Numbered from the stretch's first letter, positions 11,063 through 23,957 are shown. The stretch: DNA of 64,000 nucleotides from Megamerina dolium (GCA_963854835.1 OY978526.1:42447140-42511139), one strand, 5' to 3'. The notes: generated by a model from the sequence alone, not told the origin. Numbers and translations are program-made.

Positions 11063-12380
11063 TATACCCTGCATAATGCAATATGCATGGTATATTCATT
11101 TCGGTCAGATGTTTGTGTCCACTTGAAGGAATCTCCGGAGATATAGACATGGATATATATTCGTGACCAGCGTCGATTAAATTTTCGATTTAACGATGTC
11201 CGTCCGTCCGTCCGTCTGTCTGTCACCTGGCTGGTTCGCACGATAACTTGAGTAAATATTGAGCTATTTCGATGAAATTTGGCACAAGTAATGTATGATC
11301 CAAGGGTACGGAGGGGATTGATATTGGGCATGATCGGTCAATAACCACGCCCACACCAAGCATTCAAAGCGACTAACCTCGAAATTTTCAAAATCTTTAA
11401 CTTGCTATAACTCACATAATATACAACTTGGGACAACAATATTTGGCACATAGACTTATATTATACTACTATATAACCTCGCCAAAAGTGGTTGAGCCAC
11501 GCCTACTTTTTAGCGTAGCTCTCATACAAAGTGTCTGTACTTCTTTTAAATTGAAACAGCTGTAACTTCTACAATCTTCTGTCCAGAATAACACTGAGAT
11601 TAACATGGTAGTCGGAAATAATATGGCAGAAAATCAGTGTGCCACGCCCACTGCTTTTTGGGTCTCCCATACAAAGTTGCGGAAAATAAAAAAAATGTTA
11701 CCGGTTATAACTTGCAAACTATTCAGCGTAGAATAACGAGATTTAAGGTGTGGATTAGTATTGTACGAGCATCTAGGCTCACAGAAAATGGGCGCACCAC
11801 GCCCACTGTTTATCGTAGCCACCATACAAATTTTAAATTAAAACAGCTGTAACTTCGGCAATCTTCTGTCTAGAATAACCATAATTGACACTTAAATTAA
11901 TATCGTAGTCGGCAAAAATCTGGCAGAAAATCAGTGTGCCACGCCCACTCCTTCATAGGTCTCCCATACAAAGTCGAGGGAATTAAACTAAAACTTTTAA
12001 GCTCCATAACTTACAAACCATTTAGCGTAGGACAACCAAATTTAAGGTGTGGATTGATATTGAAAAATTAATTAGATATACCAGAAAGAGATACGTCACG
12101 CCCACTTTTTATATATCTTCCGTATAAAGTCTCGAATTTATCTTAAACATTAAAACACCCATAACTTACTAATTAATACGCCTAGGTCAACCCATTGCAA
12201 CCTATGTAGTTTAGTATTATAGGCAGGAATTGATCCTCCAAAATTGGTGAGGTACGCCTGCTTCTTAATGTAGGTCCTATACAAAGTAGTGGAAGAAAAG
12301 GATGGATATACGAGCAAACTTTTTATATATATGTCTACATATGCAGGGTATAATTTGGTCGGCCCCAGCCGACTGTAAGG
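11063..12380. repeat. dispersed repeat with internal degenerate tandem units
   Basis: A non-coding element bounded by short inverted ends (ATACCCTGCATA at 11063 and TATGCAGGGTAT at about 12340). It then runs into GGTCGGCCCCAGCCGACTG. The interior repeats a degenerate unit containing CCACGCCCAC, CCATACAAA and AACAGCTGTAACTTC (seen at about 11500, 11640, 11800, 11940 and 12095), with a (GTCC)n stretch at 11201-11222. Flies have abundant related repeats. A decayed fragment with a similar Gtccgtc/cacgcc signature is at 61490-61700. Confidence 0.75.
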
Positions 12381-13190
12381 AGATTTTTTAACTTAATTAA
12401 GTTTAACTTAAACAAATAAAATAAAAAAAAAAACACAAAAAAGAAAGATGTCTAACCCCATGTAAAATGTACTCAGTAATTTAATACAATTAACCCGAAA
12501 GCTCGGCCAATGAGCCCTTTGGGGCTTTATGTGGCCACATATTTATTTATTTTTTAACCCGAAAGTTACCCATGTCGCCTAAAGTGACTGGTACTTTTTT
12601 TGACGAATTTTCAAATATATTCGTTAGGATTGTCAAATTGTAGGCAATTACCAAAAAAGCAGATTGCTTTAATATCGAATTATATTTGAACTAGTAAAAC
12701 GGGTTTAAGTAAAGTCATGTTAAGTACAATTAGGTCTGACATACGTTAAAGTTTGTTGAAATTTTTAACAATGTCGGTTTTGTATGCTAGGTAGGGAAAT
12801 AGTTCGTGGTGACGGAACTGGTTACTCTTTCATTGAACTTTGATACAAGATTTATTGCTCTTTCGTCCGTATCGTTCGCTATTTTTTTCACTATTGTTTA
12901 AGCGCGTACATTGTTGTTGATGTTCATCCAGCGACTGGGGTCAATTTAGAAAAGCAATATATTTAACTCCATAACACACATCATTCATAATTTCTTTTTT
13001 TGTGCAGTCACAATTCTCTTCGTTTTTGTGTCAATGTTTCGATCAAACAATGCAAAGCCGATGAATGTGTGAATTTGGAGTAGTATTTGCAATATTGAAA
13101 TTTTTTTCAATTTATTTGGATTTTAATATCCTCTTCACATTCTGCTGCCGGAAGGACGATTTAAAATATTTTAGCTATATAAGTCATTAT
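12381..13190. other. no gene recognised
   Basis: AT-rich DNA between the repeat and the relic of Nlp exon 3. A run of poly-A-rich sequence at 12415-12445 follows the repeat. No supported coding frame or repeat match was found. Confidence 0.4.
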
Positions 13191-13535
13191 TTAAATTTCT
13201 TTCAATTTTTTCCATTGTTGCTCTACACAGTTAAAGATTCGCTCAATGTGTCATATGATGAAGAAGATTATGGTGATGAAGAGCAAGATGAGGTGCATCC
13301 AAAAAAGAAGCAGAAACTTGAGAATAATACCAATGGTAAAAATACAACAAATAGAAAAAAAATAAAGAATCTAATTGCCTATGAAGTTTACAAGAATAAA
13401 ACATTAAATTAAAAGAAAAGTGAAAACACAGTTTTTGAGGTGTAGTTCTTTGTAAATTGGAAAGGTAATCAGGAAGTATAGATCATAATTAGTGCATCGT
13501 ATTTTATTTTTTCTAGTTTAAATTTTTTGTCATAC

Positions 13536-14093
13536 AGGGTGGCTGACGAAAGCTGCTACCAAAATAGAGCGTAGTTTCCGTCAGAAGAGAATATAGGCGC
13601 ACGTTTGGCGGCACTCCTCCTAACAGAAGCACTATAATAAGGCTCGTGAATAGTTTTGCCGAGCCGGGGACAATCAAAAGAAGACCTTATCATCGCGAAC
13701 CTTCAGTTTGGGTGCAGGGAACAATAGCTGCTGTAGCTGCTGCCATACAAGCCAATCCTATACTTTCGACATTCTGCTTAAATGAATATCAGCAGTCAGT
13801 CATTGCAGACGATTTTCCATAAAGCCTTAAACTTATTCCTGTATAAAATCAACTAACAAGCCAACTGAACACAGCAGACTTGCCAATTTGCTTGGAATTT
13901 TGCGAGAAGTTCCTTCAAATGGCGGAAGAGGATAAAAACATCTTGAACTGCATTTTTATGTCTGATGAGGCCCATTTTGATTCGAACGGCAATGTTAGCA
14001 AACAAAATTGTCGGATATGTAATGATTCTAACCCACAGATATTCCATGAGACGGAATTAAACCCACTTCGCGTCACAGTGTGGTGTGCCTTCT
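13536..14093 (+). mobile_element. truncated Tc1/mariner-like transposon
   Basis: The left end CAGGGTGGCTGACGAAAGCTG is followed by a decayed helix-turn-helix region (about 13610-13780, NSFAEPGTIKRRPYHREP). The frame 13880-14093 carries the first catalytic Asp in FMSDEAHFDSNG and the typical LRVTVWCAFW strand. The element ends abruptly where a MITE-like element with its own inverted repeats begins. The other catalytic residues are absent. Confidence 0.75.
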
Positions 14094-14992
14094 GGGTGTC
14101 AATTCTCGTTCTGTGATAAAGTGAAGTGAAAAAAAAGTTTTCATTTTCGTTTTCACAACTACTTTTCACTCTGTCTTTTCACAAACTCTTATTTTGTGAT
14201 TCTGGTTCGTGGTGTGAAAAGCGTGTTCCATTACCAATGTAGTCGTGAAACTATTGCAACTGTGCTATTTAATTTCAGAAACAAATGAGTTGAAGTAGAG
14301 AAATATGTAAAGAAAACATGTCGGGGATAATTATTTTATTAGAATTATCGCAAAGAATTCAAGATGAGCAAAGGCAATAAAATGTTGTGTAAATTTTTAA
14401 TTACAGTAAATACAATTTAATATATTCTAGAGATTATTTAAGAGTGTTAAGACGCAGACCCTAAAGCGTTGTACTTGGACTTAATTGACGAATTAATGAC
14501 ATTTATACCAAATTTTGCATATGGAAACGAAATGTTTCATTATCTCTTTCCATTTTTCTTCACGAATTTGGCTCCGTTTGCAGTCAAAAATCTGTAAATG
14601 TGTAATTAGTATAAGTTTGTTTAAGTTAATAGAACTTCTTACTTATCGTGCGCAATGTCAAGGTTCTCTTCCAAATAATTTACTAAATACTCCTTCTGAT
14701 TCTCGCTAGCGCGCTTTCCTCCAACTACTTTCTCTATGTTTCTTTCACGTATAAATTGCCTGTGAATAATTAGTTTGCATATGAACATTTTTGACAGTTG
14801 GTTGAACTATTTCACAGAACGAGAATCGTCAGAGTTGTGAAAAAGTGAAAAGTTTCGTTTCGTTCCACTTTTTTTCATATGAAAACATTTTGACGTTTCT
14901 TTTCATTTTTTCGCTGAACGAGAATCGAAAGTGCCATGAAAACGTGAAAAAACATTTCATTTCACCGTTTCACAGAACGAGAATTGACCCCC
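14094..14992. mobile_element. MITE-like element with inverted ends
   Basis: Terminal inverted repeats of about 20 bp: GTCAATTCTCGTTCTGTGA at the left (from about 14098) and its complement TCACAGAACGAGAATTGAC at the right (ending about 14988). Subterminal copies of CAGAACGAGAATCG (14815-14828) and GAACGAGAATCG (about 14915) and several GTGAAAAGT/TTTCACTT motifs lie inside. No open frame. No target-site duplication could be assigned, so the superfamily is open. Confidence 0.75.
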
Positions 14993-15350
14993 TGATCTGT
15001 AGGCCGTGGGTTCAAACCCCTGATAAGGCATAACAAAATGTATAATCGAAAAGATTTTTCTTTCGAGCGGTAGTCACCTGTCGGCAAGTAATTGGAAAAT
15101 TTTCCAGCAGTAACAATTTGCCAAAAATGCTTTTGGAAAGTGCTCTGTGACAAAACTAAGTTAAAGTGATGTGACAAGGGTTTTGCTGTTCGGAACCGGC
15201 TAATATAAGTATGTTCCTCCTATAGCTGTCCAAATTTAATACGCACAACAGTATTGGAAGAGAAGCTCGGTGGTATCACAATGGGGTTTTCTGGCCTAAA
15301 CGTGTCCTCTCAGAGAGAGGGCAGCAACAATAACCTAACCTAACCTAAAC
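14993..15350 (+). mobile_element. tRNA-derived SINE, 5' part missing
   Basis: Aligns over its whole length with the complete SINE at 30038-30383 (opposite strand). It begins within the tRNA-like head (GATCTGTAGGCCGTGGGTTCAA, the B-box region), continues through the shared body (TTGCCAAAAATGCTT, GTATTGGAAGAGAAGCTCGG) and ends TAACCTAACCTAACCTAA. The A-box part is replaced by the MITE boundary. Confidence 0.88.
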
Positions 15351-15417
15351 ATCGATAGTAACTAATTGTTAATAGCACGAATAATGGCAACACCACTAAG
15401 TAACCAGTTAAAGAAGG

Positions 15418-15650
15418 AAGTATATTAAAGTTCTATGAAGGAGAGGTTGTAATGCTTCATAATCCACAACGAAGGAACGGCCTGTCGCATAAGCTACAGA
15501 CTCATTGGGAAGGACCATATGAGATAATAACAAAAATCAATGACTATTGTATCGTATTCAACGCACCTGGAATAAAAGAGCAAAGGTTAAGTTGTGCACT
15601 TGGGGGAAGCATGGAAACTTGTTCGGGACGAATAAGGTTAAGAGGAGTGT
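15418..15650 (+). mobile_element. Ty3/gypsy integrase C-terminal (GPY) fragment, inverted
   Basis: The frame 15452-15652 reads VMLHNPQRRNGLSHKLQ then WEGPYEIITKIND, the C-terminal integrase module found after the core in many gypsy elements, and continues toward a chromodomain-like end. A 1-bp shift near 15590 spoils the end. It lies on the plus strand, whereas the integrase core next to it (15728-16171) is on the minus strand, so the two pieces are no longer collinear. Confidence 0.75.
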
Positions 15651-15727
15651 AACGAGTATCGATGGTTGGTTATTCAATGGCACTTATAATGGTAGCATCG
15701 AAACGAATGTCAACAAAAAGAAATAGG

Positions 15728-17345
15728 CTATAACCAAAACAACGAGAAAGAAAGAAAAGATGAACTAAAACGAGTAATCCATTGGTTGACGAATACATCC
15801 GCAACTGTACTAGCTTCTTGATTTGGAATGCGGTATACTTCAGGCCATTTACAGAAGTAATCTATGACCACCAGAACATACTTGTTCCCTGTGTTGCTTG
15901 TTGGAAACGGTCCAGCTATGTCCATAGCAATTCGCTCAAATGGAGCACCAATGATGTGTTGGTGCATCTTACCTCGACTTTTCTTAGTGGGACTTTCGGC
16001 CATTGCACATTGCTTACACATTGGAATCCAATGAGCGGCATGGTCTTGACATCCAAACCAAGAAAATCGTTTCTTTATTTTCTCAACGGTTTTGGTGATG
16101 CCCAGATGTCCTCCACTGGAAGCATTGTGATACTCAGCTATCACTTCGTTTATTTTTGTTTTAGATACCACCAGAAGATCATTAGTGACTTTTCAATCTT
16201 TACTTTCCCATGACTCCTCTGGCAAGAAATTCTTAAGTCATATGTCGACAATGTGCTCCTTGCTTTCCATCCGAGACCAATGTTTACTTTCCATTTTGCA
16301 AGGACGACGAGATAGAGCATTCGCGTTGCTGTGATGTCCTCCTTTACGATACTTGATTGTAAAATCATAACTCTGCAGCCTTTCAATCCTGCGCGCCAAT
16401 TGTCTTCTGGATTTTTAAATTGTAATAACCACCTTAGCGCTGCGTAGTCAGTTCATAGATGAAATGACTGATAGTGCAAGTATTTATGGAAATACTTTAC
16501 ACATTCCAGTATTGCAAGCAACTCTCTTCGAGTGACGCAGTCGTTTTTTTTCTGGCTTCTACTATAGTATGCTATCACTTTTTCTTGCCCATCTATGATC
16601 TGGGAGAGCACACCACCTATTCCATAGCCAATTGCATCTGTGACCAACACAAACTGTTGACGAGGTACTGGATACGCCAATACTGGTGCTGAACAAAGTC
16701 TTTCTTTCAGCTGTTCGAATTCTTTCTGCTGTTTCTCGCCGCACACAAATTGTTTGTTTTTTCTTGTTAGTTCATGCAGACTGCTGGCGATGTTTGCAAA
16801 TCCAGGAACAAATCGTCTATAGTAGGCACGCAAGCCTAGGAAGCTTCTTAACTTGTGAAGATTCAACGGAATAGGCCATTCTTGTACTAGTGCTACATTA
16901 TCCTTGTTTCTTTCAGCTTTTGCAGGTGGTCGTTAAAATCTCTTCTCATCACGATAATTTCATCGAGGTGCACCTAGCACGATTTCCACTGTAGTCCCCT
17001 GACTACATGTTCCATCAAACGTTCGAAAGTAGCCGGCGGATTACATAAGCTAAATGGCATCGCTGTGAATTATCATAGACCATTGTCAATACTGAAAGCT
17101 GTTTTCTCTTTGTCCTCCTCACGAAGTTTCACTTGCCAGTAGCCACTTTGCAGATCAAGAGTTGAAAACCACTTTGCACCAGGTAGCGTGTCCAGAGTGT
17201 CATCCATTCTTGGCAGTGGATAGCTATTTTTATTGTCATATCATTTAGCCTTCTGTAATCCACATAGAATCGAGTACTTCCATCCTTCTTCTTTAGCAGC
17301 CAAACTGGTGAACTCCATGGACTCGCAGATGGTTATGACTGATTA
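15728..17345 (-). mobile_element. Ty3/gypsy pol fragment: RT, RNase H, integrase
   Basis: A retrotransposon relic read right to left. From 17345 to 16867 a frame-broken reverse transcriptase is visible (pieces such as [16 protein letters not shown] and FERLMEHVV). 16866-16453 holds the RT end and RNase H (LRSFLGLRAYYRRFV, LVTDAIGYGIGGVLSQ, RELLAILECVKYFH). 16386-16210 is a tether with an ALSRRP motif. 16171-15728 is the integrase zinc finger (H-HLGI... CKQC) and the DDE core start (MDIAGPFP with Asp, VVIDYFCKWPEV with Asp). The core stops after VNQWITRF, before the catalytic Glu. Several stops and shifts. No gag, env or LTR was found. Non-functional. Confidence 0.85.
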
Positions 17346-17531
17346 TGACTGTCTCACTACTCTTCCTCTATGCACGTATTTGCTGTAGCGAAAGTATGAT
17401 CATAATATATTTAAAATATATACAAATTCTTTAAAAATATGTTTTATATAACATTGGAAAGGTAATCCTATGACCTTTAAAATAATACGTAAGTTTAATA
17501 GGGGTTTTTTCGAAAAAAAAAATTGTTTTTA

Positions 17532-17998
17532 CAAAATTTTATATAAAATTTAAAATTCATATCAAATATTATATACCTAAGTATTAAAATTACCTGTGGG
17601 TAATGTTGTAGAAAAAAATTGCGTGTCTATCGAGTAATCTTGACCTCAATTTTGAACTTTGAACTTAGGCCACGCCTTATATGAGCGTCGCCACCGAAAA
17701 ATTGTTAGTTTGTTATACAGTTATTTGTTTGGTGCGTTCATACAACAACGCGCGTAAACCTTATAAAATTTTATATAAAATTTAAAATTCATATCAAATA
17801 TTATATACCTAAGTATTAAAATTACCTGTGGGTAATGTTGTAGAAAAAAATTGCGTGTCTATCGAGTAATCTTGACCTCAATTTTGAACTTTGAACTTAG
17901 GCCACGCCTTATATGAGCGTCGCCACCGAAAAATTGTTAGTTTGTTATACAGTTATTTGTTTGGTGCGTTCATACAACAACGCGCGTAAACCTTATAA
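17532..17998. repeat. perfect 232-bp tandem duplication
   Basis: Two head-to-tail copies, 17532-17763 and 17764-17995, each running from the TTATATAAAATTTAAAATTC part to GCGCGTAAACCTTATAAAA. I saw no mismatch between them, so the event is very recent or an assembly artefact. The unit contains CCACGCCTTATATGAGCGTCGCC and no open frame. Confidence 0.9.
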
Positions 17999-18159
17999 AA
18001 TTATGCGATTTATATGGTTATACGATTGCATGTACCCCACTATTGATTTTACTGTGAAAACATGACCAAAACCTCCGCTCTCTATTCTAAGTTGAATTAT
18101 CTGAACCTAAATTACTTTAAAATTATTATTGGTGGGCATATTTGTTCGTTTTGATTCCA

Positions 18160-19450
18160 AGTTGATCAAAAAGTGTAAATAAAGTTCATGGTGAAATAAA
18201 TTAAGAATTATGGCAACCATATGTGTTTTGACATTTTCTTAGGCGCCTGAATAGAACGGATACCGCATAAAACGAAATTGCAAAAAAGTGACAGCAACAT
18301 TTTTTAAGCACCGGTTTGTCATTCTTCCTCATATATTTCTGCAAAGTGTAGAGCACTTTTTAAATAATTCTCAAGTGCATATTTATTGTAGAAAAATAAA
18401 TCTAATAATTACCACATAATCATAATGTCAGACGAATCATTCTATGGTAAATATTAATATTGAAATATAAAAGCATACATATCCGTTATTATTTATCATT
18501 TGTAGTTATGTATTCTATAGAGAATTATGAGATGAAATTGGCGGCGTCTATTTTATATTTTGCAGTGTTTGCATGATGCCCAACTTAGAATAGATGCCCA
18601 CATTTTGTACTTTAGTTGGTTGAATTGGTTCTATTAAAATTGTATATTTATATAGGTGTCACTCTTACCGGCGAAAACAACACAGTGTCGTGGGATGTAC
18701 TCTCAAACGATGAAGACTTTCCCCGTGGCCAAAGACTAATCATCAAACAAATTCTATTGGGTGCTGAAGCAAAAGAAGATGAATTCAATGTAGTTGAGGT
18801 AAGATTAGAGTCTTCTAAAGTAGTGCTTGGTGCAAAAACATAACTGTGGAACGTGTATAATTTGTGTACTTTTGAATGTTATTTAACCATGTGATCTGAA
18901 TGCAATGTTCTTACGGCAATAATTACAACACTAGATAAATTTTCTACATTTATTTATAATTTAAATTTTCATGTAACCTCATTAAGATAAAGTGCTACAT
19001 ATGAACTAGAGTGGTGTCTCTTTCGGCTTGTGTATTTAATAACATTTCACTTGTTACAAGTTCTCCAAGTGATTTACTGTATGAAAACATATCACGTGTT
19101 TTGGGTTGTAGACGGCATATAACTCCGACGGCTGTATTCATCCAGTTCCAGCATATTAATTTACAATTTAGTAAATGTAAGTCATCACGAAGAGATATTA
19201 TATTCTGTGCAATAGATTTCACATATATTTAGGAATGGTACATATGTTTAACTGCTATTTCATTCCTCTTACCAATGCCACCGTAGAATCAATTGAATGA
19301 ATGTCGATACCGTTGATAACAACTGCTTTCACATCATTACTTTTTGGTGACACATATTTGACAACTTTAGATTTAAGATACTCGGCTGAGGAATAATTAA
19401 GACTATCAGGTATTACAATGACCCATTCATGGTTGTTTATCTTAATTATA
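18160..19450 (+). repeat. segmental duplication, copy B (active locus)
   Basis: Partner of 7500-11055. It holds Nlp exons 1 and 2 and the inverted SLC26 exons 8 and 7 without interruptions, so it shows the pre-insertion state of both transposon sites in copy A. Confidence 0.88.
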
Positions 19451-22400
19451 GAAATTGAACAGTATTAAATGAGTAAGACTATTTAATTGTGAGAATGAAA
19501 TGGAAGAATAATTACCTTTTCAGTTCTTAGAACAATTCTAGGCATTGCGCTACTATAGAGTATAAAAATCATATTCGTCAGTACACCACAAACCATACCA
19601 TATTCCAGACTCCAGAAAAGACAAGAAATTACAGTGACCAAAAAAGGAAATATATCAATCTCTGAATTGAAAAAAAAAACGAGTTATAATCCCTTTATTA
19701 CAGTAGTTACATGTCGAGTAGAATTATGTTGCTTTCATGGTGGAACGGAGATAATAGAAAGAGCAAAGCCTCTGTATATATATATGGTAGAGCAGGGAGC
19801 AAAAATTTAGAATAGAAAAACTTATTCAGTTCAACAAATTAAGGGTATATAGATTTTGTGTTTCTGTTTGTAACATCAGACAGAATATTTTACACAACGG
19901 AATTTATGTTTTCAAATTTTGTGCAATATAAAGCTACCATTTCTACTTCCCAGACGGAAGTATAAAGTTATTCAGTTGAAAGTCGGTGGTATGTTCGCTT
20001 AAATTTCTATTAATCGACGAGCTTGAGAATCGGATTTAGCATGGAATCGGACGAACACCATCCCTGCTTGCTATATAATTGACATAAGATTTCACAGTAA
20101 AAACTTAGTACTTATAATGGACGAGTTCGAAGATAGAAACATATGTTTTCAAATGTATATTTGCGCATGAAAATGTAATGTTATCAAGCTGAAACGATAC
20201 CTACTACATGTTCAAAAATGCGCGTAATATTCCAAAAGTTGCAACATTGCCGAGCTTGAGTAAGGACAGAAAGAAATTGTGTATGTGTATTAAAGAGATT
20301 AAGAATTGAAAAAAAATGCTTAACTGTTACAGGAGCAAAATCTTCATCGTATGATAATAGCACGCAGAGTGCGCTGTATGTATGTGATTTTTGCTTTCTC
20401 TGATCGACACTCCACTATGAAAGCAGCATTGGGCACACCGACCGTTTTTTTAATACATCGAGCAATCACTGTCCACGGTCCATGTACATATTCCTAATGA
20501 AAGCAATAAATAATATATTGTCACTTACTTTTTGAACGCCAAATCTCTGCAATTGTTTCATATTCTATCATGAATATCATAGCTGCTATAATGATGGCGG
20601 CCAAAGTGGCTTTTGGAATGAAATAGAATGTTGTAGTGAGAAATGCTAAAGCCATAAGTACTAAAATGCCTGTTACAGCACCACCCAGCTGCGTTTTGAC
20701 ACCACTTGAATTGTTGATGGCAGTCCGTGTAAATGAACCAGTTATGGGCATTGATGAAACAAAACTACTTAAAACGTTGCAAAACCCCAAAGCGATCATT
20801 TCTTGAGAAGCGTCAATAATTTTACCCTTTGCTGTGTTGCATGCAATGCAAATGATATTAATTAGTGAACTTGATCGAATGTGGTGAATTCTTACAGAAT
20901 GCTTTTGCGACTGCAATGCTTTCCAAAATAGAAATCAGCGGTATAGAAGCCAAAGAAGCGCCCAGGTTTGACAGCATTTCACTAAATCCAAAATATGTGC
21001 CATTTACAGTAGTACTAAAGGGCGGCAGTTCAAACGGTGGTATTCCTGGTGTGATTTCACCACTTATTCTAAATGGTAGCCATCCATTGTGACTGAAAAA
21101 ATAACACAATATTATTCCTATTATTACAGCTGCAGCATTACGTGATAGGGAAATATATTTGATAAGAGTTTTATATGATGATGGAATATCCTTAAGTTTC
21201 TGCAACAAAATAATTACGAATCGTGGATACTTATAACCTCACACATATACATACTCGCATTAGTAGAAGAAATATTAATGTAAGAATACCCAGTATAGTG
21301 TCATTACGACGAGCTTCATTAATATGTGTGATAAAATGACTCCATGATTCTATAAATTCATTGGATGGACCTACACATATACATAGATAATTTGAAGGAA
21401 AATTCTGCCAATAGTTATAAACATATACTGCACATTATTTGCGATGAATGCATTTTCATTAAGCTCACTTTGTATACCAAATAGATTATTAATCTGTCCA
21501 CTTGCTATTGTGATGGCAGCAGCCATTGTAAATCCTGTCGTTACTGGCACTGATATAAATCTCACCAAAACACCCAAATTCAATAAGCCCATTAACAGTA
21601 TAACGCAACCGGAGAGAAAACAAGATAGTATCGCGTAATCAGCGCTAGCAGAAACATGAGTCTGCACCATAAGGGCCATTATTGCTGTGGGTCCTGTTGG
21701 ACGAAGTTTTTATTATGTGTTTACATATGGTAATTATATTCTATGTACATATATTCGTTTCATTTATGAACGTACCAACAGTGATGTCTTTGCATGTACC
21801 AAAGATAATGTAAACAAAACAACCCATAAACGCGGAGTACAATCCATATTGGGGTGTGAGACCTGCTACGGTTCCGTAAGCAATTGCCTGTGGTATTGTA
21901 GTGAGACCCACTGTTAGTCCAGCTACGAAATCAGGCACAATAAATTTTGCCTTATATTTTGGCAACCAATTTAATATATACACAAAGGATTTGATCGTAT
22001 CAACCGAACAGCATTTCTTGAGTTTCTTCTTCGAGACCAATAGTACGTTGGTAAAGTTTTCATCATAAGAATTCTCTAAAATTGTATAAAAATATTTAAA
22101 ATATAGTGCTATTAAGTAACGAAAAACTTCTTAGTATTAGGTGATATAAAAGTTATTTTCTTGAAAAAAAAAAGAAAAAATTATAGATTATGTGACACTT
22201 ATAGGTCTCGAAGGGTCCTTTGAACGAGGTTTTTCTGGGCTCTGTCTCAGATGTCTTTTAGATGAGTTTTTATGGAGCCGTTCAAAAGAAAAATATTTTC
22301 GATATAAAACTTGTGCTTCAGCCGGTGATTGAAATCACTAACCACTCAGCTACTTCAAAATTTGTTTTCAATAAAGTAAACATTTTTTCAAATATTCCCA

Positions 22401-23905
22401 AAGAAAGAAACTGAAAATACCTTTTATATCACCCAATAAATTAAGTTCGTAGTAGATATAAGTAGTAGTACTCTTCATGTTGATAATATTCTTTGTTTTT
22501 ATCGCTGAGAATTGTTTAATTAAATTATGTATTCGAATATGATGGAATAAGTGTGACTACTGCAAGTGTTATACATAGTATATAAAACAATAGGTACTTA
22601 TTGTATTTCATACACTTTATACATACTTGTGCCAGTGTATTATGTATTATGATTCAAAGATGAAGTGAGATAATTTTTGGAATAAAATTGAATTAGGAAT
22701 GCCAATCAATATAATTACATACAATATCACAGTAAGCAATCGTATAACTTGATGAGAATTGAAATGCTATTAGTACTATTTTACCAATATAGTTAATTAA
22801 TTGAATTTAAATATGGACTAGAAGGAGATTGATCCATGATTGTTTAATTTTATTATGTGCTTTGATATATGTATCAGTAAATATCACAAATAATCAACCC
22901 TTATATGGATGAAGATATTTATTTATTGCAATAGATTTTATCAGTAAGCAAACACAATTTGTCTCTTGTCGTTGAAAATATATTCTATTATGGACGGTAC
23001 TATTCCACTCATTCAAATGTCGATAAGTTAGTTTTAATCAACTTTTTTTTAATACAATATAAACAATTCTGTAATACGTTTCGTAGCGACTTTAGTAAAC
23101 GCCCAGTCAGCCGTTGTTACTCGCGAGCTAAATTCTTCTAGTGCTACGTGAATGAAGATATAACTAGGCGAGCTAAGAACGTTAATGCCACTACTTTTTT
23201 TCCAGTTTCAATCCAAAATATGTATACTTTACAATAGAAAGATTCGATTGTGCACTCCGCTCCTTACAAATATTAGATTTTGTTTGGTTACACTCTACAT
23301 AAATGTTTAAAAGTCGTGTATTTCATCAAATCGAAAGTAAAATTGCATTTGTTTGAATTTGATTTGAATACCTTTAATATCGCTCATATTTAGCACAAGT
23401 GATATTTATATTTATTTATTAATTTTATTATAAATATATTTCTTAGTAAGTACACTCGTAAATATATATGTATATATATTTTATTCTAGTAGACAGGACG
23501 TTAATGCATACAATTCGGACCGACTTTAAATGCTTTCATAGCGAATACACGATTTAGAATGAATTTCTATGTGATCATTTTAACTTTTACGTTCAGCATG
23601 AGCAACATATCGCTTATCGCTGAAAACGAATCGAGTTTCTTTTATTGTGTAATTACATATCTTTCAAAAATCTAATTTATTTTGTGTTGATTTTAGTATG
23701 TAGTTAATCAGTAGGTAGGTAGGTACATACTTGTGATATTTTCCAATTTTCTATTAGCGTCAATATCATCATGCTATTGCTGCAAATTACGAGTATACAG
23801 TAACGTGCTTTCAAGTACCAACATATATATGTTTTTGAGTGAAATCAAAACATACTTTTTAAGGTTTCTTGGTTCAGATTGTTCTGTTTACAATTTTTTA
23901 TTTTT

Positions 23906-23957
<52 letters not shown>

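Larger units (their letters stand above)
8326..13412 (+). pseudogene. duplicate Nlp copy (exons 1-2 intact, exon 3 internally deleted)
   Basis: Exon 1 (8326-8347) and exon 2 (8514-8656) are complete, in frame and keep consensus splice sites (gtaaat, tag, gtaaga). They encode 55 aa nearly identical to Nlp. Against Nlp exons 1-2 I count seven synonymous and two amino-acid changes (S to L, E to G). The exon 3 relic (about 13229-13412) has lost the AG acceptor (CATTGTTG where Nlp has CATTGCAG) and about 165 bp in frame, removing the whole IPIAVLKAGETR core. It jumps from KDSL to the acidic VSYDEEDYGDEE tail and runs past the Nlp stop through a 1-bp indel. It cannot make a normal nucleoplasmin fold. 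Exons 1-2 could still be spliced to the intact exon 3 at 31357, where the phases agree. Confidence 0.85.

Noticed and set aside
13065..13228. N-terminal extension of the frame ending at 13412
   Set aside because: This Phe/Leu-rich stretch is the intron upstream of the Nlp exon 3 relic; only about 13229-13412 matches Nlp.
15330..15352. Telomeric TTAGG array
   Set aside because: Only three units, at the 3' end of a SINE. It is not a telomere or an internal telomeric block.
15782..16213. 143-codon plus-strand frame
   Set aside because: Complement of the gypsy integrase frame, which has the recognisable motifs.
20340..20500. Extra SLC26 exon between exons 5 and 6 (counted from the ATG exon at 22421 as exon 0)
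   Set aside because: Phases and protein sequence join directly across the gap (the WRSK/KIDIFPF junction); frames here contain stops.
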